NCBI RefSeq assembly: GCF_002846395.1
Contig: NZ_PJMU01000002.1
Span: 1,178,001 to 1,242,000 of the forward strand
Direction of reading: 5' to 3'
DNA length: 64,000 nucleotides
Source: Pontibacter ramchanderi
GTDB lineage: Bacteria; Bacteroidota; Bacteroidia; Cytophagales; Hymenobacteraceae
The notes under the pieces are model-generated. The model saw only the letters and a list, made by a program, of their open reading frames with translations, did no database searches and was not told where the DNA came from. Position numbers and translations under genes: made by a program. This document shows positions 60,556 through 64,000 of this stretch, one piece after another (the stretch's first letter is position 1; every line of letters begins with the position of its first letter).

Positions 60556-61347
60556 ATGGCTGAAAGTAAAGAAAAGGCTTGGGCAAATCCTGAAAGACAC
60601 AGTATTCCGATCAAGAGTATACTCGTAACACAACCACAGCCTACTACCGACAATTCGCCTTATCTCTCTATAGCCGAAAAATACGGGATAAAGGTAGATT
60701 TCAGGGCATTTATCGAGGTAGAGCCTGTTTCCTATAAAGAGTTCCGCAAAGATAAAGTGGACATCCTGGCTCACACGGCTGTGATCTTTACGAGCCGCAA
60801 CGCGGTGGACCATTTTTTCAGAATTTGCCAGGAAAGCAAGATAGAGATGCCCGCTGATATGAAATACTTCTGTATTTCGGACCAGACAGCTTATTACCTG
60901 CAAAAGTATATCACGCTGCGCAAGCGTAAGTTGTTTGTGGGCGAGAAAACAGCCAAGGATCTGTTTGAGGTGATCAAGAAGCACAAGAACGAGAACTTCC
61001 TGTACCCTTGCTCCAACATCCGCAAAGATGATATTCCGGGTTTCCTGAAGGCCAATAAGATCAAGCATACCGAGGCGATCATCTACAAAACTGTGGAGGC
61101 CGACCTGTCGGACCTGGACGATGTGACCTATGACTGCATTGCCTTCTTCAGTCCTTCCGGTATCAGCTCACTGTTCATCAACTTCCCGAACTTTAAGCAG
61201 AACAACACCCGCATAGCGGCTTTTGGACCGACCACGGCCAAAGCAGTGCGCGACGCCGGGCTGGAACTGGACATAGAGGCGCCTATGCCAAATGCCCCTT
61301 CCATGACAGGCGCCATTGAGGTGTACATCCAGAGTCACAAGAAGTAA
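60556..61347 (+). CDS. hemD: Uroporphyrinogen-III synthase
   Basis: This 263-residue protein has the two-lobed HemD pattern: SILVTQPQPTTDNSPYLSIA, VIFTSRNAVDHFF at about 75-87, the second-lobe CIAFFSPSGISSLF and FGPTTAKAVRDAGL. It closes and isomerises hydroxymethylbilane to uroporphyrinogen III in haem synthesis. Its neighbours are DUF4271 upstream and porP downstream. A very long hairpin follows the stop. Confidence 0.88.
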   Translation: MAESKEKAWANPERHSIPIKSILVTQPQPTTDNSPYLSIAEKYGIKVDFRAFIEVEPVSYKEFRKDKVDILAHTAVIFTSRNAVDHFFRICQESKIEMPADMKYFCISDQTAYYLQKYITLRKRKLFVGEKTAKDLFEVIKKHKNENFLYPCSNIRKDDIPGFLKANKIKHTEAIIYKTVEADLSDLDDVTYDCIAFFSPSGISSLFINFPNFKQNNTRIAAFGPTTAKAVRDAGLELDIEAPMPNAPSMTGAIEVYIQSHKK

Positions 61348-61361
61348 GCAGCACCAAAGGC

Positions 61362-61421
61362 AACAGTAAAACGCAAAAGCAAGTAGATTCAACCATCTGC
61401 TTGCTTTTGCGTTTTACTGTT
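61362..61421 (+). terminator. Long terminator hairpin after hemD
   Basis: A perfect 22-bp stem (61362-61383 with 61400-61421) is extended by AGAT/ATCT inside. The right arm overlaps the -33 box of the porP promoter. Confidence 0.85.
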
Positions 61422-61436
61422 TAATATCTATATTTG
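61406..61436 (+). promoter_or_regulatory. Promoter of porP
   Basis: TTTG at 61406-61409, a 19-nt spacer, TATATTTG at 61429-61436: an exact match to the Bacteroidota consensus. Start near 61443, leader about 48 nt. Confidence 0.65.
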
Positions 61437-61490
61437 GTTCAACGCTGGCCCACTAACGTCCAGTTAACGCTTGCTTAGCTGCAACAGTCT

Positions 61491-62450
61491 ATGAAAAAGA
61501 TTATACCTGCCGTTTTGCTGCTGCTCCTCTGCCACCTGAGCTCATGGGCGCAGCAGCAGCCTCAGTTTACCCACTACGGTTTCAACGGCATGTATATCAG
61601 TCCGGCTTACGCAGGTATAACCAACCGCCCGGAGATCCAGTCCATCTACCGCTACCAGTGGCTCAACTACGATGCCTCCTTCGACGACGGCGGCTCCCCG
61701 CGAACGCTTCTTCTGACGGCGCATACCCCTGTGCGCCTGCTCAAGGGCGGTTTAGGTATAACCTTAATGCAGGATCAGATCGCCAATACCCGAATTCAAC
61801 AGGCCGCACTTTCCTATTCATTCCACCTGAACGTGGGCGAGGGCAAGCTGGGCATTGGACTGCAGGGTAATATAAATAATATAAGAAAGGGCAGCTACCG
61901 TTTCATAGACGAGGGCGACCCCAATATCCCCTTCAACAGTTCCGACTCCAAGTTTGATATGGGAGCTGGTGTGTGGTATGAGTCAGAGCGCTTCTATGCC
62001 GGTGCCGGAGCCACCAATTTGCTGCGCTCCAGCTACCAGTTTATGGACGTAGATAACACAGGAGGTGGGCGTGTGGTAGGCGAGAACCACCTATACCTGA
62101 CGGGCGGCTACCACTTGCCGCTTACCAACCAGTTAGTGCTTACCCCAACAGCCCTTTTGAAGCATGATACAGAGACCTTTTCGTTTGATGCTGGTGCCCG
62201 CGTAACATTTGATGAAAAATATTGGGGCGGATTGAATTTTCGGCATCAGGAAGCTGTTAGTGCGCTTGTGGGTATAGCGATGTTGCAGGACAACGCGCTG
62301 CGGGTAGGATATGCATTAGATCTCACCACTTTTAATAAAGAGGCCAAGGCCCCAACATCACACGAAGTGATGGTTTCCTATCGACTACCTGAACCAGTTG
62401 TGCGGTTCAGGCCTCCAGTGCGAACCCCTCGCTATAATTTCACAAAATAA
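61491..62450 (+). CDS. porP: PorP/SprF family type IX secretion membrane protein
   Basis: This 319-residue protein has a signal peptide (MKKIIPAVLLLLLCHLSSWA), QQQPQFTHYGFNGMYISPAY, then NRPEIQSIYRYQWLNYDA, a small outer membrane barrel typical of PorP/SprF. In Porphyromonas and Flavobacterium these proteins act with the T9SS, as OM partners of the motor ring or of SprB-like adhesins. The position directly before gldK indicates the core PorP. Confidence 0.9.
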   Translation: MKKIIPAVLLLLLCHLSSWAQQQPQFTHYGFNGMYISPAYAGITNRPEIQSIYRYQWLNYDASFDDGGSPRTLLLTAHTPVRLLKGGLGITLMQDQIANTRIQQAALSYSFHLNVGEGKLGIGLQGNINNIRKGSYRFIDEGDPNIPFNSSDSKFDMGAGVWYESERFYAGAGATNLLRSSYQFMDVDNTGGGRVVGENHLYLTGGYHLPLTNQLVLTPTALLKHDTETFSFDAGARVTFDEKYWGGLNFRHQEAVSALVGIAMLQDNALRVGYALDLTTFNKEAKAPTSHEVMVSYRLPEPVVRFRPPVRTPRYNFTK

Positions 62451-62584
62451 ATATTCAGGATATTGTATTTATCACTGAAAAGCAGTAATCTTGAAAAAAT
62501 ACAGTTAAAATAATTTGTATATGGTATAATAATCTTGATATTGTACCGTTTGAAAATTATTAATAAGTGAGAATTTTAATTGTT

Positions 62585-62615
62585 TTTGTTTTATTTCTAA
62601 TTCTCAATATATTTG
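62585..62615 (+). promoter_or_regulatory. Promoter of the gldK operon
   Basis: TTTG at 62585-62588, a 19-nt spacer, TATATTTG at 62608-62615: an exact consensus match. It lies in a 225-bp AT-rich gap between porP and gldK, so gldK may be transcribed apart from porP. Confidence 0.65.
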
Positions 62616-62675
62616 CTACACCAGAAATAGTGTGCATAAATCATTGCTAAAAAATTTACTTTTTCCAAAGTCATC

Positions 62676-63695
62676 ATGAACAAACTATTAAAGCTGTCTT
62701 CCTTCGCTTTGGCGGTGGTACTGCTTGCGAGTTGTGGGTTAAGAAGAGGACCGCAAGGCGACCTAGTGGGCGCAGAGGATCGACCAGACTACAATCCACA
62801 GGCTGTACCTTACGGCATGGTTGCCTGTCCGGGCGGAACTTTCCACATGGGCCAGGCAGATCAGGATATAGCGGCCACCATGGCGAACCTGAACAAGCAG
62901 GTGACGATCGGCGGCTTCTATATGGACGAAACCGAGATTACCAACAACGAGTACCGTCAGTTCATTGAAGTAATGGTCAATGACTCGATCGATGTTCTGG
63001 GCGAAGATTTCGTGATGACAAGCCTGTATCCGGACACTACTGTTTGGGTGCGTGACTTCACTTACCACATGGGCGACCCCTTGATGGAGTACTATTTCTC
63101 TCACCCGGCATTTGATGAATATCCGGTGGTAGGTGTGAATTGGTTTGCAGCCAAGTATTTCTCTGACTGGAGAACGAAGCACAAAAACCAGGCAAATGCT
63201 GACAATGGTATGGCGCCAATGCCTAAGTTCCGTCTGCCTTCTGAGGCGGAGTGGGAATATGCAGCAAGAGGTGGCCGCGATATGGCAACTTACCCATGGG
63301 GTGGTCCATACCTGCGCAACGCCAAAGGCTGTCTGCTGGCTAACTTCAAGCCAGGCCGTGGCGACTACTACAGCGACGGATTTACTTACACAGCTCCAGT
63401 GGCCCAGTTCTTCCCGAACGACTTTGGCCTGTACGACATGGCCGGTAACGTAGCCGAGTGGTGCGAAGATGCTTACGCTGACGCGACTGTTCCGATTACC
63501 TGGGATTTGAACCCTGTATACTATGATGACAATGAGCCTCGCAAAGTGGTAAGAGGCGGCTCTTGGAAAGATATTGCATACTTCCTCGAAACTGGCACCC
63601 GTAACTTCGAATATCAGGACTCAGCCAGATCATACATCGGTTTCCGTAACGCGATGATTTACCTGGGACGTTCTTCAGGAAGAGAGTTCAGATAA
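62676..63695 (+). CDS. gldK: Gliding motility / T9SS lipoprotein GldK
   Basis: This 339-residue lipoprotein has LLASC at 16-20 and a formylglycine-generating-enzyme (SUMF1) fold: GMVACPGGTFHMGQAD, FYMDETEITNNEYRQFIEVM, LPSEAEWEYAARGG, DFGLYDMAGNVAEWCEDAY, VVRGGSWKD. GldK (PorK) forms the periplasmic ring with GldN under the outer membrane and is not an active sulfatase activator. It is followed by gldL after 73 bp. Confidence 0.95.
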   Translation: MNKLLKLSSFALAVVLLASCGLRRGPQGDLVGAEDRPDYNPQAVPYGMVACPGGTFHMGQADQDIAATMANLNKQVTIGGFYMDETEITNNEYRQFIEVMVNDSIDVLGEDFVMTSLYPDTTVWVRDFTYHMGDPLMEYYFSHPAFDEYPVVGVNWFAAKYFSDWRTKHKNQANADNGMAPMPKFRLPSEAEWEYAARGGRDMATYPWGGPYLRNAKGCLLANFKPGRGDYYSDGFTYTAPVAQFFPNDFGLYDMAGNVAEWCEDAYADATVPITWDLNPVYYDDNEPRKVVRGGSWKDIAYFLETGTRNFEYQDSARSYIGFRNAMIYLGRSSGREFR

Positions 63696-63768
63696 TAGAA
63701 GTATTCTTAACAGTTAAAAACTAAACAATTTAATACCCAATCGTTCACATTTAATTTTTGAAAACAAA

Positions 63769-64000
63769 ATGAGCAAAGCTAGAGGTCGCAGTTTCTTGTA
63801 CGACGTGTTGATGCCCAAAATCTATGGTCTTGGTGCCGCCGTTGTAATTATCGGAGCATTGTTTAAAATTCAGCACTGGGAAGGTGCCGATATCATGCTG
63901 ATTGTAGGTCTTGGTACAGAGGCCGTTATCTTCGCGCTGAGTGCATTCCAGCCACAGCCACACGATCCGGATTGGGCAAGAGTATACCCACAACTGGCAG
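63769..64000 (+). CDS. gldL: T9SS motor protein GldL (3' end beyond window)
   Basis: The first 77 residues are visible: MSKARGRSFLYDVLMPKIYG, then two membrane helices (GLGAAVVIIGALFKI and MLIVGLGTEAVIFALSAF) with an intervening QHWEGAD, exactly the GldL N-terminus. GldL and GldM form the inner-membrane proton-driven motor of the T9SS and gliding. gldM and gldN are expected downstream. Confidence 0.93.
   Translation, partial: MSKARGRSFLYDVLMPKIYGLGAAVVIIGALFKIQHWEGADIMLIVGLGTEAVIFALSAFQPQPHDPDWARVYPQLA

Noticed and set aside
62676..63695. Formylglycine-generating enzyme (sulfatase activator)
   Set aside because: The fold matches, but the lipoprotein signal, position before gldL and overall length identify GldK.
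1..64000. tRNA, rRNA or insertion sequence genes
   Set aside because: I looked through the gene-free stretches for cloverleaf ends, rRNA words and transposase frames and saw none; a short tRNA could still be missed without a covariance search.

Overview
This 64 kb window looks like the chromosome of a gliding or T9SS-bearing bacterium of the Bacteroidota, most likely order Cytophagales, near Pontibacter and other Hymenobacteraceae. The evidence is gldK, gldL and a porP gene at the right edge, a T9SS C-terminal sorting domain on a secreted protease, SusC-like carboxypeptidase-regulatory and TonB receptor architecture, families largely confined to the phylum (DUF4271, DUF4286, DUF3667, DUF4159), and promoters of the TTTG-N19-TAnnTTTG type. 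G+C is moderate, slightly above one half by eye. The genus is inference. I saw no rRNA, tRNA, phage, insertion sequence or CRISPR array.

Layout. 1-2.9 kb: a moxR / unknown / DUF58 operon followed by a methyltransferase cut by the window edge. 3-7.5 kb: DUF4159 and a pmbA-tldD pair split by a small four-helix-bundle gene lying between inverted repeats. 7.8-13.4 kb: rlpA, DUF72 and a catalytic/non-catalytic M16 protease pair. 13.7-16.2 kb: dgt with a broken small membrane gene, and DUF3667. 16.4-16.7 kb: a possible orphan RNA. 16.8-23.4 kb: Hsp20, a secreted T9SS-type metalloprotease, a CBS-domain site-2 protease, an LLM flavoprotein, an alpha/beta hydrolase and arfB. 23.6-25.1 kb: an outer-membrane-like protein with WPFGK repeats and three tandem paralogous peptides of 54-58 aa. 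25.4-33 kb: cyanophycinase, a thioredoxin-reductase-like protein, a FadL/SGNH pair and polA. 33.5-38.4 kb: a low-complexity secreted protein and a convergent pair formed by an NtrC-type regulator and a hybrid kinase. 38.5-44.7 kb: a TPM/TPM/LemA group, a sugar nucleotidyltransferase, a membrane LytTR regulator, a GEVHG-motif protein and a 2OG-Fe(II) oxygenase. 44.9-50 kb: a prolyl oligopeptidase, an acyl-ACP thioesterase, an acetyltransferase and small conserved proteins. 50-54.4 kb: two related lipoproteins, a ZnuD-like TonB receptor and a His-rich small protein, read here as a metal-uptake locus. 54.7-58 kb: htpG, a MORN-like lipoprotein and yraN. 58.1-64 kb: lipB, an unknown gene, DUF4271, hemD, porP, gldK and gldL.

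The strongest signal not explained by genes is a short word, AGGTATA (or TATACCT on the other strand), often extended to CAGGTATAGC. I counted about 120 copies by eye in both orientations, inside genes and between them, where about 8 would be expected by chance. It behaves like a DNA uptake sequence or a HIP1-type iterated motif. Other features to look at are the tandem small-peptide trio, the repeat-flanked four-helix-bundle cassette with a TGA in place of a conserved Trp codon, the orphan promoter/terminator unit and the His-rich/TonB locus.
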